In this document: in pieces, positions 22,991-33,567 of the stretch
Layout: each line of letters begins with the position of its first letter
Numbering within the stretch: the stretch's first letter is position 1
Origin: Haematobia irritans
Taxonomy: Eukaryota; Arthropoda; Insecta; Diptera; Muscidae
Reading direction: 5' to 3'
DNA: 64,000 bases
Assembly (NCBI RefSeq): GCF_050003625.1
Contig: NC_134397.1
Span: 276,948,070-277,012,069, forward strand
The notes under the pieces: generated by a model
What the model was told of the DNA's origin: nothing
The model's input: only the letters and a program-made list of their open reading frames with translations
Databases searched by the model: none
Made by a program: the position numbers and the translations under genes

Positions 22991-24123
22991 TCGAATTTTT
23001 GTTATAATACTAAAATATTTCAAAAATTATCCCAAAAATTTTATGGGATTAGCAGCGATTTAAAGCCATGTATTGAGTTCATGTATATATGTTAAACACT
23101 TTACCACATTTAAATTCCAACTAAACTTTAAAGACTATTGAAGGTCTCTATGTGTATGAACATTATTTGTCTATAAGCTTTAACCAGATATCGCGTATCG
23201 TTTTTCCACCTAAACTGTTGTCCTCAATCCACTACCATTATTTTTTGTTGAAATGAATATGGCCAAGATAATCATAAATATTTATGTAAATTTGTATATG
23301 TCTGCGTAATCTAAGAAAATAATCGAGCATAAATCAGGACATAATTGATCCCTTAAGGGTTACCTTCCTTTTAAAAGATGACCCAGATTCCTTGGCAAAG
23401 GTCTCTTTGGCATATGTGGTTTTATTTTGATGGTATTAATTATTAATCGCACGTGAAAGTCAGCCCTCAATGAAATGATGTAATTAATACCAGTATAATG
23501 TCTATGACACTTGGCTTTTTTTGCTCCTTACCCTACTTTAGGATAAGATACACATTGAATGTTTATTCGAGCGGAAAATGTTTAACCAAGTTTATTCGGT
23601 AAAGGCTAGCTATCAAAAGGAATTTCGACATATTGAAAAGGATTTCGACGTACAAAATCTATATTGAGATGAAATGAAAAAGAGCTTTGGGCAGAATGGT
23701 GCAATAATTAATTTAGATTAATCAAAGGTTTTGTAAGTTATAACAGGGGCGAAGTTCTTTGTAATGAAAACATTTTAATTAAAAGAAAATTTTAATCACT
23801 GATTTAAACACTTTCTATTCAATATTTAGGACTCAAATCTTAGAAATTTAAGTCTCGCCTTTATAAAGTAAATTTTCTAAAAAGTGTAGAAAAATATTTT
23901 TAATTACAAGAAATCTTTGGATTTAAATAAAATTTGCTTAAAGAGCCTAAGACTTATTTTGAGAATTTTGCATCTTTGGTTTAAATTTTCATCTTTTTTT
24001 TTTGCTTTTTTTTCTTTTTAAATCAAGAAAACTTTTTTAAACTAAACCTGCATCGCATATGAATTAGAATTCTATAAACGATATCTGTATCCTTTAATAT
24101 CTTCATCCACTTAAAAGTTACTA
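22991..24123. other. Spacer, nothing recognised
   Basis: AT-rich, without significant open frames or repeats shared with the rest of the window. Confidence 0.6.
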
Positions 24124-24168
24124 CACGCAGGGAAGGAATATGATCACCTCAAACATGTTTCAAGAGCA

Positions 24169-24825
24169 CACTGAAAAAAAAATATTGTCGTGAGGTCAAA
24201 GATTTCATGTCTTTAAAATACGAATACAAATTTTGCTTAGCATAGAAGACGCATTTCTGTAAAATAAAGTTATTTTCCTTGTCCACAAGTCGATAAACTT
24301 TTCAGTGAAGTCGTATTGTCCTTATAATTAAGTGATTTGACTTAAAAATGGGTATCTTAACATGAAAGAAAAAATTAATAGGCTAAGGTCAACTTGACTT
24401 TAATAATTCAGAAAAATTCTTTAAATTTAATGAAATTGTCTTTAAATTTGTTGTCTTTTTGCATCTTGACTACAAAGCAAAAAATCGTTCCAATATAGGA
24501 CATGTTTTTCAAAACTTTATTTTAAAGAAGTTTTTTACTTCAAACATAGCATAATTTCTACTGGAAGTCGAGTCCTAATTTGGAAAATAAAGTTGCCGTT
24601 AACTCGTTTTTAAAGGACTTTGATAGCATATGAAGAAAAAAATCTGAGAAAGCGAAAAATTAAAATTTGCTTCCTGGAATCAAGTACACAAAACCTAAAT
24701 TTAAAAGAGAATTGTGTCTTAAAAGTATCCTTACTTGTATTCTCCGCTTCTTGGGCTCGGAATCAATACCAAATTTTTTAAAGTAAAGACAAAATCTTTG
24801 GAACCGAGTATGTTTTTTTTCAGTG
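24169..24825. mobile_element. MITE I, complete (about 657 bp)
   Basis: Left end cactgaaaaaaaaatattgt, right end complement of tatgttttttttcagtg, so the ends are inverted CACTGAAAAAAAA. A CA dinucleotide flanks both sides. Shared landmarks with other copies are gtcgtgaggtcaaagatttc, gacatgtttttcaaaacttt, cttcttgggctcggaatcaa and agacaaaatctttggaac. No coding capacity. Other copies: 36954, 62696, and partial 22820 and 15880. Confidence 0.8.
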
Positions 24826-24942
24826 CAAACTGTTATTTTTGTATGGTGACCATGTAACATGTTTGTCACTAAAATGTTATTTTCTCGTTAAATATAACCT
24901 GCTTGCCGAAATCAGATACATGATTTCCGAGAAAATAACATG

Positions 24943-25096
24943 CACTCAAAAAAAAGTGAACTCTCTATTTCACTAAAGCCAATTTAACTTTATTTTAGTT
25001 CATGGAATTATTATGTTTGGAGAAAGTTTCCTTTACTCTAATAATTTTTTGTGCACGTAAGTTAAATTAACTAAAACCGAGGAAAAAAACCGAGTG
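24943..25096. mobile_element. MITE G, short internally deleted form
   Basis: cactcaaaaaaaagtgaact at the left and the inverted form aggaaaaaaaccgagtg at the right. The interior (ctctctatttcactaaagcc ... atggagaaagttt-like) matches the left part of the 493-bp copy at 16196. It lies inside MITE H. Confidence 0.7.
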
Positions 25097-25128
25097 ATCA
25101 TATTCCATCTCTGGGTGTAATTTATTTC

Positions 25129-26306
25129 AAAAACAAGTAAGTAAAGTCTAAAGTCGGGCGGAGCCGACTATATTATACTCTTCCCCACTATGTAGACCAA
25201 AAATTTTGTGTTACCATTTCAACTCCTTCAAATTTGTTGGGAGTTATTATGAAGGCTTTTATTAGAAACATATTTTTATAATTTATATACAATATGGATA
25301 CAATTTTTTGTACTTTTATAAAATCTCTAGAATTAAAATTTAAATCGGCTAACACCCTGGGATGAAACACAATGGTACTTACAAAATATTGGAAATATAA
25401 AGCTAGAGCAATTTAAATGTAATTGTACGAAATAATATTTACGATTTATTGAGCGAGAAATACGTATTCGAGATAAAGGAAAATTTAAGTAATATTTAAA
25501 ATTTTTGCTATAGTGGCGCTTTTACAAGCACCCAGAGAAGGAATATTATCACCTCAAACATGTTTTAAGAGCAAAATGTTATTGTTGGGTGGTGACCATG
25601 TAACATGGTTTTCGCAACCATGTTATTTTCTCGGAAATCCTGTATCTGATTTCGGCAAGCAGGTTATATTTAACGAGAAAATAACATTTTAGTGACAAAC
25701 ATGTTACATGCTCACCATACAAAAATAACATTTTGCTCTTGAAACATGTTTGAGGTGATCATATTCGTTCTCTGCGTGAGGATATTGGTTAAATCTCGGC
25801 ATTATATGTGGTCAATTGTGGGTTGTGATATATTATTCGGCCTAGTTCATTTAAAACTCGACCGTTTTGTAGAAAGTGTAGTATTACAGTGTGAAATATG
25901 ACTACAAAATATGAACCAATTAGATCAAAAAGCATATTAAATATATTCTCTGTGGAAACTATCGAGTCAACTGAATATATTCTACTCGACGAAATATATA
26001 TGGGAGCTACATCTAAATCTGAACCGATTTTTTCCAAAATCAATAGCGATTGTCTTTGACCCGAAGAAAGACCCCATGCCAAAATTGAGGACGATCGGAC
26101 TCAAATTGCGAGCTGTACTTTGTGCACAAAATTACATATAAAAACAGACGGACAGACAGACAGACGGACATCGCTAAATCGACTAAGAATTTCTAAGCCG
26201 ATCGGTATACTAAAAGATGGGTATATGACTATTATTTCTTGGCGTTACATACAAATGCACAAACTTATTATACCCTGTACCACAGTAGTGGTGAAGTGTA
26301 TAAAAA
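25129..26306 (+). mobile_element. Family C Helentron-like element, diverged, carrying MITE H
   Basis: 5' end aaaaacaagtaagtaaagtc, aagtcgggcggagccgac, then tatactcttccccactatg. 3' end cagacggacagacagacaga, ttattataccctgtaccaca, gtagtggtgaagtgtataaaa. It has only about two internal units. MITE H is inserted at 25529. Confidence 0.7.
25529..25778. mobile_element. MITE H, complete 250-bp palindrome
   Basis: Left cacccagagaaggaatatta, tcacctcaaacatgtttta; right is the inverted copy, ending tcatattcgttctctgcgtg. The two arms pair over nearly the whole element (agagcaaaatgttatt against aataacattttgctct; gagaaaataaca against tgttattttctc), so it could form one long hairpin. An AG dinucleotide flanks it, and the host C sequence (tttacaag-gatattgg) resumes. 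It is a foldback-type MITE. Confidence 0.85.
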
Positions 26307-26370
26307 GCTAAAAATAGCTAAACGGTTATGAAAAAAGCCAGAAAAAAGCTAAAAGCCAAATGCATTTTTT

Positions 26371-26411
26371 CCCCGCTAAACGACTTAAAAAAAGCAAAAT
26401 CTAGCGGGGAA
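26371..26411. repeat. Short perfect inverted repeat
   Basis: tccccgcta and tagcgggga are separated by about 23 bp inside a stretch of repeated 'aaaagctaaa' words. The role is unknown. It could be the terminus of another small element. Confidence 0.45.
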
Positions 26412-26429
26412 ATAGCTAAATTGGCAACG

Positions 26430-26790
26430 CTGATGTGATTTGCATCCCGTTAAAAGTTCGAATTTATTGGACACTTCTATCAAAAGTTATGGTTAATATT
26501 GTACGTAGCCTGTGACTAAAGTTTTAAAAAATTCTAATTCAAAAAGGGCAAAAAGCGTTGTTCGGTCTAAAGTGGTCTACGTCGTTTTAAGCCATGTTGT
26601 ATTATCACTATTTTGAATTCGTACATACTAGAAAAAATCAACAATAAACATGATTTTAATATCGAAGAAACTGAATTTATATCTTATACGGTTCTTGGGA
26701 AATTCAAAAAAAAAAAAAAAAAAAAAACTTTGAACTTGTTTCCTGTAAAATTCACTTTTTAGACTTAGCGTACATCGATTTTGTAAAAAT
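26430..26790 (-). repeat. Dispersed repeat L
   Basis: Matches 43965-44290 in opposite orientation. Shared words, read on this element's strand, are aatgtccaataaatt-like, acttttgatagaagtgtcca, agactacgtacaa-like, gaccactttagaccgaac and ttgtttcctgtaaaattcac in complement. The copies are diverged and carry different poly-A lengths. No protein is evident. Identity unknown. Confidence 0.6.
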
Positions 26791-26874
26791 TATCTTCAAG
26801 CTTTATATGAACTTGGTTTGATTAGTGTTGGTTTAAATCGATTCTGCCGTACCATACATAGCCCTTTCTTTCTA

Positions 26875-26950
26875 ATTCCGAAGACTCTTGGGGGAGCAAA
26901 TTTCATCCGATCCGAATCAAATTTGGTACGTGATGTCAGTACATACCTAT
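26875..26950 (+). repeat. Family A relic
   Basis: gactcttgggggagcaaatt, tcatccgatccgaatcaaat and ttggtacgtgatgtcagtac match an A-type internal unit. No ends are preserved. Confidence 0.55.
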
Positions 26951-28384
26951 TAATACCATGAAGTACCACCGTGGCGTTTATTATTCGCTTATTGTTAGTG
27001 ATAAAATATTATTCTTGAATTATTATTTATTTCCATTTAAAAATAACATCTCAAATTCAATTTCATTTTTTTTATTTTTGTTGTAAATAGATAATGAATT
27101 CTAAATTCGACAATTGAAATGCTTCTCTTTTTTTTGGGAGATTTATACTGATTAAATAGCGCAGCCTTGCTATCTTATTTTAATCAAACCTTCTAATTAA
27201 TTTTCTTTTCAGTTAATAAAAGTAAAAACTTTATACTTTTCAAGGCTTAAACAAACTTCTACTTCCACCATAGGAAATCAAGCAAAAGGCTTTGCGGTCC
27301 CTTAAAGTAAGAAAATTATTTAGTCCATAATCACTTTATCTTATTAAGCGAATTTGGATTTCGCTGTTTTCGGCAGCATTAGTAAACCATCTGCTTAGCC
27401 AATGTTCCAACCATGTTATACTCTTCAGCTGCCGAGGAAGACATTGAAGGCTTGCCACAATATTGAGTTTTTGGCTTGGGATTAGGGACAAAGAAATTAG
27501 TATTCACCATAATCACTAAGTAAATTGTTGAAGTTTCTCCCTCCCCCCCTTACTTCACACACCCACGCATGCCATAAACGCAAAGGACATTTTCGCTTTT
27601 GTGCCTTAATAAGAAACGGCACCAGAATATCTTCATTAACTTTAAAAAGGCAAAAACGTAACGAGAGTATAAACCACAGCATCACGGTGGCGTTGTGCAC
27701 AGGAAACGGAAATGCATAAAACCTAAACACAAGCCAAATCACTCCATCTAAGACGCAAAACTTTTCGCAGAATGGCAAAATGACGAAAAGCTTGCTTCAG
27801 GTAATGAAGAGCCCTTCGTGCTCTACACGGATATTCTACAAAGGTGTAGTAAACTGGGAGAGGAGGATTTCAGATGGTTATGGTGATAGTGGTTAGGTAT
27901 GACATTAGTGCCACTAAATGATGTCGATGTGGAATGATGACAAGATTGGAAGGGAAACTGGGTTGGGTGCTGGTAGACAAGTACTTTTAATTGCCGCTGG
28001 CATCTGCTGTTGTTATTGCTGTCATTGTCATTTACAAAGTCATTAGATTGTCTCTTGAAATTGTTTGGGGCTTGGCGAGTGGGGCTGCTGCACATTCATA
28101 GTCCTTAAAAATGCTTAAACGATGAGAAATTCATTCATTTCGCTTTTTACAGAGAAACTAGCGAAAAATGAATAATAAAAGCAGCCACAATTTCTTAACC
28201 ATAAGAACCACTAAAGACTCTGCGAGCAGGGCTAAATGTTGAAGTTATTGCTGCAAGGCATAATTGTGGTTTGTCAAGAGATTCTCTAAAAGTTTATTTT
28301 TGTATTTTCAAAATACGACAATGGTCTATTAAGGTTGGTGTTTGCATTTTGGCTTATTGCAATGAATATCCTAAACAAGCAGTG
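26951..28384. other. Less repetitive stretch, no gene confirmed
   Basis: Contains overlapping open frames on both strands (27497-27778 minus, 27525-27719 plus, 27823-28095 minus). The last is rich in N, S and H from tandem trinucleotides. No domain was recognised. It could be host intergenic or intronic DNA. Confidence 0.5.
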
Positions 28385-28478
28385 CAACTCAAAAATTCCA
28401 AACAAAAAATCATTTATTCCAGCCGAAAGTACTCGATGAAAGGTGAAAAATATTTTCTGTATTTTGGGAGATTGGTTG
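28385..28478 (+). repeat. Short dispersed repeat shared with 1420-1517
   Basis: attccaaacaaaaaatcatt, tattccagccgaaagtac and tttgggagattggttg correspond to the segment upstream of the first SINE in the window. Nature unknown. Confidence 0.55.
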
Positions 28479-28599
28479 CCGTTCGGATTTTATGAGCCTC
28501 TAAAATTTCTTCGCCAATTTCGGATTTTTGCATAGTTTGCAATTTTCGCATGGCCATTGGTCCACCAACATCAAATTAATCACGAAGAATTTTATTTTA

Positions 28600-28880
28600 A
28601 TTTCCTTATTCTGTTTCTTTACCTCATCTTTCCATTTTAAATTTGGCGTCAAGGATCATACCCAAATATTTTGCTGTGTTCTTACATAAGGTACTATTGT
28701 ACCGTTCAAATATAGTGGCGTATGATACATTTTTTTGTTTGTAAATACCATGTGTACTGATTTAGTTTCATTTAAGTGCATTCTCCACTTGTTTGTCCAA
28801 ATTAGGATGCTTCACAAAATATCTTGTAACTTAGTTGTGGCTTCTACTTCAGTATTTCTGTGGTAATCCTTTTAATCTGA
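28600..28880 (-). pseudogene. Jockey-type non-LTR retrotransposon reverse transcriptase relic
   Basis: On the minus strand, from about 28878 downward, one frame reads HRNTEVEATTKLQDIL, a stop, then SILIWTNKWRMHLNETKSVH, followed by a YLNGTIVPYVRT block. After a frame shift it continues as TAKYLGMILDAKFKME and then DEVKKQNKEIKIKF. The order 'W..KW...LNE.KS.H..F', 'YLNG..V', 'KYLGM.LD....' is characteristic of the region downstream of the palm domain in Jockey-clade reverse transcriptases. The catalytic YADD box is absent: upstream sequence at 28881-28920 does not continue the homology. One stop and at least two frame shifts make it dead. It is too short to appear as a long open frame. Clade assignment is from motif memory. 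Confidence 0.75.
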
Positions 28881-29077
28881 TACTCCTGGCCCAAGGGTAG
28901 TCGAACTTTTTAAAAAATTTGAAAACAAAAAAATAGTATCCATGTTGACAAGAACGACTTCCTATTGAATTTCTCTTTCGGCTGATATTTGTGTCCAACG
29001 AGTAATTTTTCTATATTTGAAAACAAAACAATAAATTTAATTTAGTCGACTCAGAATATATTCTGGTTTATTGCTTC

Positions 29078-29642
29078 CTAGCCAAAAAAGGTTCCTAGCA
29101 AAAGGTAATGAAAATGTTTTTTTGGATCCGGAAGTGGTGCAAAATTGACGCAGAAGCGAAGAATTTAACATGGGCTTGTCATAGAACGGAAGTCCTCCCT
29201 TTCAAGAGCCGTTGCACTGAATTTGCATTACTTCTTTAGGTGTGATCCGAATTCAATGTTTTGGATGTAAATAAAAAAATTCTGAAATATTTTGTCAAAT
29301 AAATATTTTTTATATTTTTTTATAATTTTTAATGGATTCTTGTCGGAATCGTTTGACCTCAAATATTTTCAAAAATTCGCAATTTTTTCAGATTGGATTT
29401 AGCATTTTTTTCGACAAAATTTAAATGATATGTAGCATTTTATGAATTCTTACTCTGTTTTTAACCTATAGAAACAAAAAAAGTTAAAATTACCCATTAA
29501 AAGTATGAAAAAACCAAGTTATAAAAAATTGAATTAAAAGAACTTCCTGGGTAGTTAAAATAAAGAACATCATTGGGAGTGCATCTTCTGGAAGTGCTTT
29601 TAAAGTTGTGCCTTTGGAAGAACTTCCAAATTTTTTGCTGGG
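29078..29642 (+). mobile_element. MITE J, copy 1
   Basis: Body words shared with the other J copies: ggatccggaagtggtgcaaa, gaatttaacatgggcttgtc, gtgatccgaattcaatgttt, cttttaaagttgtgcctttg and gaacttccaaattttttgct. The right end is ttttttgctggg. The left end is partly decayed (cctagcaaaagg). The DD37E mariner starts immediately at the TTA following its right end. Confidence 0.8.
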
Positions 29643-29645
29643 TTA

Positions 29646-30644
29646 AAGGGTGATACGGTCAAAATTTGGTCAATATAAACTTGACGTATTTCTTTCAATT
29701 TTGCATTTAAAAAACCTGAACGCCACTCATTTTGAAGGTGTGTGTGTGTAGAATGTTGCTCCTATTTTGATTTTGGAATTCACTCTTCAGTTGTCAAAAT
29801 GCCGTCCAAGCAAGAAGAGCAGTGTATCAAAATTTTGCTCGCGCATCGCGAAAATCCGAGATACTCGCACGCAAAGCTGGCAAAATCGCTGAAAGTTGCC
29901 AAATAAACCGTTACAAATGTAATTAAAGTTTTTGGGGAACGTTTGTCGACAGCCAGGAAGTCTGGATCGGGGGGAGATCGAAAACCGGAAGCCGCTGAGA
30001 CGACAAAGAGAGTTGCCGGTAGTTTCAAGTGAAACCCTAACCTCTCTCTCCGAGATGCCGCAAATAAGCTGGGTGTATCGTCTACAACCGTGCACCGAAA
30101 AGCAGCATTTTCATAGCTTCCGGGACTGTCAACCAAGAAATGTACGTGATAGAGTTTTTGAATAAACGTCTGCTGCTTTTCCTGAAGAAACACGATTGTT
30201 CCGTACTGTTTTGGCCGGATTTGGCATCTTGCCATTACGGTAAAAAGGCCATGGAGTGGTACGCCGCCAACAACGTGCTGGTGGTTCCCAAGGACAAGAA
30301 CCCTCCCAACACGCCAGAGCTCCGCCCAATTGAGAAATACTGGGCTATTGTCAAGCGGAACTTAAAGAAGACCAAAAAAACTGCTAAGGACGAGCAGCAG
30401 TTCAAGGCAAACTGGCTTTCTGCGGCGAAGAAGGTGGACAAGGTGGCAGTACAAAATCTGATGGCAGGTGTCAAGCGTGAGGCCCGGCAATTCGGATTTG
30501 GAAAAGCGAAAGCCTAACTGAATATTTTTCCTGAATTTTATACTAATTGAACTTGAAAAAGAAATTTAATTTGATTTTTTAAATAAACGATTTCACCGAT
30601 TTACACGCGTTTTCCCTTGACCAAATTTTGACCGTATCACCCTT
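29646..30644 (+). mobile_element. Tc1/mariner DD37E element, internally deleted (999 bp)
   Basis: Perfect 28-bp terminal inverted repeats starting AAGGGTGATACGGTCAAAAT and continuing TTGGTCAA, flanked by a TA target duplication (29644-29645 and 30645-30646). It contains a broken transposase whose remaining catalytic residues have DD37E spacing, the class first noted in mosquitoes. The element is shorter than an autonomous Tc1/mariner (about 1.3 kb). A SINE lies against its right TIR. Confidence 0.9.
29799..30517 (+). pseudogene. DD37E transposase pseudogene
   Basis: The ATG at 29799 opens a helix-turn-helix region (KQEEQCIKILLAHRENPRYS, AKLAKSLKVAK), interrupted by a stop near 29904 and another near 30031. 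The second DNA-binding part (SLRDAANKLGVSSTTVHRK) follows, then a stop. The frame from 30140 gives 125 residues. FWPDLASCHYGKKAMEWY holds the second catalytic Asp (residue 27 of this frame) and TPELRPIEKYW holds the catalytic Glu (residue 65), with 37 residues between them. The first catalytic Asp and its surroundings are missing through an internal deletion before 30140. It ends AKA-stop at 30517. Not functional. Confidence 0.85.
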
Positions 30645-30647
30645 TAG

Positions 30648-30993
30648 GTTAGGTTAGGTTATATGGCAGCCCGATGTATCAGGCTCACTTAGACTATTCA
30701 GTCCATTGTGATACCACAGTGGTGAACTTCTCTCTTATCACTGAGTGCTGCCCGATTCCATGTTAAGCTCAATGACAAGGGACCTCCTTTTTATAGCCGA
30801 GTCCGAACGGCGTTCCACATTCCAGTGAAACCACTTAGAGAAGCTTTGAAACCCTCAGAAATGTCACCAGCATTACTGAGGTGGGATAATCCACCGCTGA
30901 AAAACTTTTTGGTGTTCGGTCGTAGCAGGAATCGAACCCACGACCTTGTGTATGCAAGGCGGGCATGCTAACCATTGCACCACGGTGGCTCCC
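30648..30993 (-). mobile_element. tRNA-derived SINE, full length, against a mariner end
   Basis: Reads on the minus strand from gagccaccgtggtgcaatgg through the B box (gggttcgattcc) to the tail. The tail appears on the plus strand as ggttaggttaggttatatgg. TATCACCCTTTAG flanks it at 30635-30647 and 30994-31006, a 13-bp target duplication that copies the mariner TIR end and its TA. The SINE therefore landed after the mariner. Confidence 0.95.
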
Positions 30994-31006
30994 TATCACC
31001 CTTTAG

Positions 31007-31573
31007 TACAAGCGTTTCGAGGCAGGAGATGTGAAGGAGCACATTTTTCGCCAAGTCTGTCTTTTCTTTTTTTAATCTAGCATTTAATCGTCCCATTATA
31101 TCGGTTGTCAAATTTATCTTTTTTCTCATTATAAAATATTCATTTCCTCCAAATCGAAATTTATGACCAATAGAGATTTATTTTCTTGATAATGTTATTT
31201 CTTTAAAGGCAAATAATTCTATGTTTGTGGTACCCATTATCCACGCATTAAGAAATCCCACAGAAGGTTCATTAAATTTGCTTTAGTGTTTGTTCTTTTT
31301 ACTGATCCTCAGCCCTCGTATCAATGTAGATGCAGATAAATCCATTTGGAAAATCTTAAAAACCGTAAATTAAAATGTTTTATTTTGTTCAGTTTTAAGG
31401 TAATTAATGTATTTATAGAATGATTATTGGTACTCATATACCCGTATGGAATCTCCAACGTCATGACTATTTTGGTATGCCTTTACATTGAAGTCTTCTT
31501 CAGTTAAAATATCTCATATCAAAAATATTCCATTAAAAACGGTAATATAAGCTGAAAACTTTTTCAATAAAAA
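31007..31573. other. Spacer, nothing recognised
   Basis: AT-rich sequence without open frames of note or shared repeats. Confidence 0.6.
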
Positions 31574-32766
31574 AAAACAAGTAAGGAAAGTCTAAAGTCG
31601 GGCGGGGCCGACTATATTATACCCTGCACCACTTTGTAGATCTAAATTTTCGCATCCATCAAATGTGTTGGGGGCTATATATAAAGGTTTGTTCCAAATA
31701 CATAAGTTTAAATATCACTCTTCTGGACAGAATTTGATAGACTTCTACAAAACCTATAGACTCAAAATTTAAGTCGGCTAATGCACTAGGGTGAGACACA
31801 ATTTTAGAAAAAAAAAATATGGGAAACATTTAAATCTGAAGCAATTTTAAGGAAACTTCGCAAAAGCTTATTTATGATTTATCGCTCGAAATATATGTAT
31901 TAGAAGTTTAGGAAAATTAGAGTCATTTTTACAACTTTTCGACTAAGCAGTGGCGATTTAACAAGGAAAATGTTGGCATTTTGACAATTTTTGTCTAAAT
32001 CAGGAAAACATATATATGGGAGCTCTATCTAAATCTGAATCGATTTCAACCAAATTTGGCACGCATATCTACAATGCTAAATCTACTCCCTCTGCAAAAT
32101 TTCAACCAAATTGGGCCAAAACTCTGGCTTTTAGGACCATACAAGTCCATATCGGATGAAAGATATATATGGGAGCTATATATAAATCTGAACTGATTTC
32201 AATCAAATTTTGGACACTTCACGATACACCTAATTGTATTCCTAGTGCAAAATTTCAACCAAATTCGGCCGAAAATCTGGCTTCTGGTGCCATATAAGTC
32301 CATATCGGGTGAAAGATATATATGGGAGCTATATCTAAATCTAAACCGATTTCAGTCAAATTTTGCACACTTGCCTATACGACTAAGTGTAATGTTTGTA
32401 CAAAATTTCAAGCAAATCGGTGCAAAACTCTGGCTGCTGGGTCCATATTAGTGCATATCGGGCGATAGATATATATGGGAGCTATATCTACCAAAATCAA
32501 CAGGGTTCTATTCTGACCCAAATTAGGAACATGTGCCAAATTTGAAGGCTATTGGACTTAAATTGCGACCTAGACTTTGATCACAAAAATGTGTTCACAG
32601 ACAGACGGACGGACGGACGGACAGACGGACATGGTTATATCGACTCAGGGACCCACCCTGAGCATTATTGCCAAAGACACCATGTGTCTATCTCGTCTCC
32701 TTCTGGATGTTACAAACATATGCACTAACTTATAATACCCTGTTCCACAGTGTGGCGCAGGGTATA
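31574..32766 (+). mobile_element. Family C Helentron-like element, complete
   Basis: 5' aaaacaagtaaggaaagtct, aagtcgggcggggccgacta, ttataccctgcaccactttg. Three to four internal units (atatatgggagctatatcta). acagacggacggacggacgg at 32600-32630. 3' end ataccctgttccacagtgtg, gcgcagggtata. Non-coding. The 68-residue frame at 32245-32451 is a unit-derived artefact. Confidence 0.8.
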
Positions 32767-33055
32767 ATTAAATCATTCAATTAACGGTAACAAATTCCTC
32801 AATCTTCTTTGTCTTAATTAATCTTCTTAATCTTCTTTGTCCATAAAGCTCGAATAATAATTAATTGCAATTTGAGGCTCTAAATCAATCAATCCAAAGA
32901 TTGATCATTTTTAATAAAAAAAAATAATTGATACAATTAAATTTTGTTGTAAGTATATTAAAAAATTGAGTTTTGCAATCGCCAACAATTAAAGCTTTGT
33001 TTAAATCATTGAAAAATTTTAAATTGAAAAATCGAAATTAGCTAACAAAATCAAT

Positions 33056-33115
33056 TAGGTTAGGTTAGGTTAGGTTAGGTTAGGTTAGGTTAGGTTAGGT
33101 TAGGTTAGGTTAGGT
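33056..33115. repeat. (TTAGG)12 array as SINE tail
   Basis: Twelve perfect pentamers. The other full SINE tails in the window have two to three. The unit equals the ancestral insect telomere repeat, but its position at the SINE 3' end shows it is the SINE tail. Confidence 0.95.
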
Positions 33116-33447
33116 GGCAGCCCGATGTATCAGGCTCACTTAGACTATTCAGTCCATTGTGATACCACATTGGTGAACTTTTCTCTTATCACTGAGTGCT
33201 GCCCGATTCAATGTTAAGCTCAATGACAAGGGACCTCCTTTTTATAGCCGAGTCCGAACGGCGTTTCACATTACAGTGAAACCACTTAGAGAAGCTTTGA
33301 AATCCTCAGAAATGTCACCAGCATTACTGAGGTGGGATAATCCACCGCTGAAAAATTTTTTTTTTTGGTGTTCGGTCGAAGCAGGAATCGAACCCACGAC
33401 CTTGTGTATGCAAGGCGGGCATGCTAACCATTGCACCAAGGTGGCTC
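33056..33447 (-). mobile_element. tRNA-derived SINE with long (TTAGG)n tail
   Basis: Head and B box at the right (complement of gagccaccttggtgcaatgg and gggttcgattcc), body, then 12 tandem TAGGT units at the 3' end. Flanking AATTA (possibly TCAATTA) duplicates lie at both sides, within MITE F, whose sequence (caaaatcaatta-atttataatcaag) is restored when the SINE is removed. A run of eight extra T occurs opposite the accaaaaa junction. Confidence 0.92.
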
Positions 33448-33567
33448 AATTAATTTATAATCAAGTATTTTTTTAATGAGTTTGATACAATAATTTTCGT
33501 GATTAAAGACATTTCAATTAACAGACTTATTGGATCAACTAATTTCGTGATTGAATCAGAAAAAAAT

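Larger units (their letters stand above)
24124..25117. mobile_element. MITE H interrupted by MITE I and MITE G
   Basis: Outer ends are cacgcagggaaggaatatga (left) and tattccatctctgggtg (right), the same terminal inverted repeat as the intact H at 25529. The H interior (tatggtgaccatgtaacatg, gtcactaaaatgttattttc, atcagatacatgatttccga) is split at 24169-24825 by MITE I and at 24943-25096 by MITE G. Part of the right arm is missing next to G. Confidence 0.8.
32860..33567. mobile_element. MITE F, decayed, split by a SINE
   Basis: aataattgatacaattaaat, ttttgcaatcgccaacaatt, and after the SINE aatttataatcaagtatttt, tacaataattttcgtgatta, gattgaatcagaaaaaaatg follow the order of F at 18469-19517 in the same relative positions. 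The left end is not clear. Confidence 0.6.

Noticed and set aside
27823..28095. 90-residue minus frame rich in Asn, Ser and His as a possible nuclear protein exon
   Set aside because: Short, driven by trinucleotide runs, with overlapping frames on the other strand nearby and no recognisable motif.
33056..33115. Interstitial telomere array
   Set aside because: The TTAGG units are joined to the SINE 3' end and bounded by its target duplication, so they are a SINE tail.
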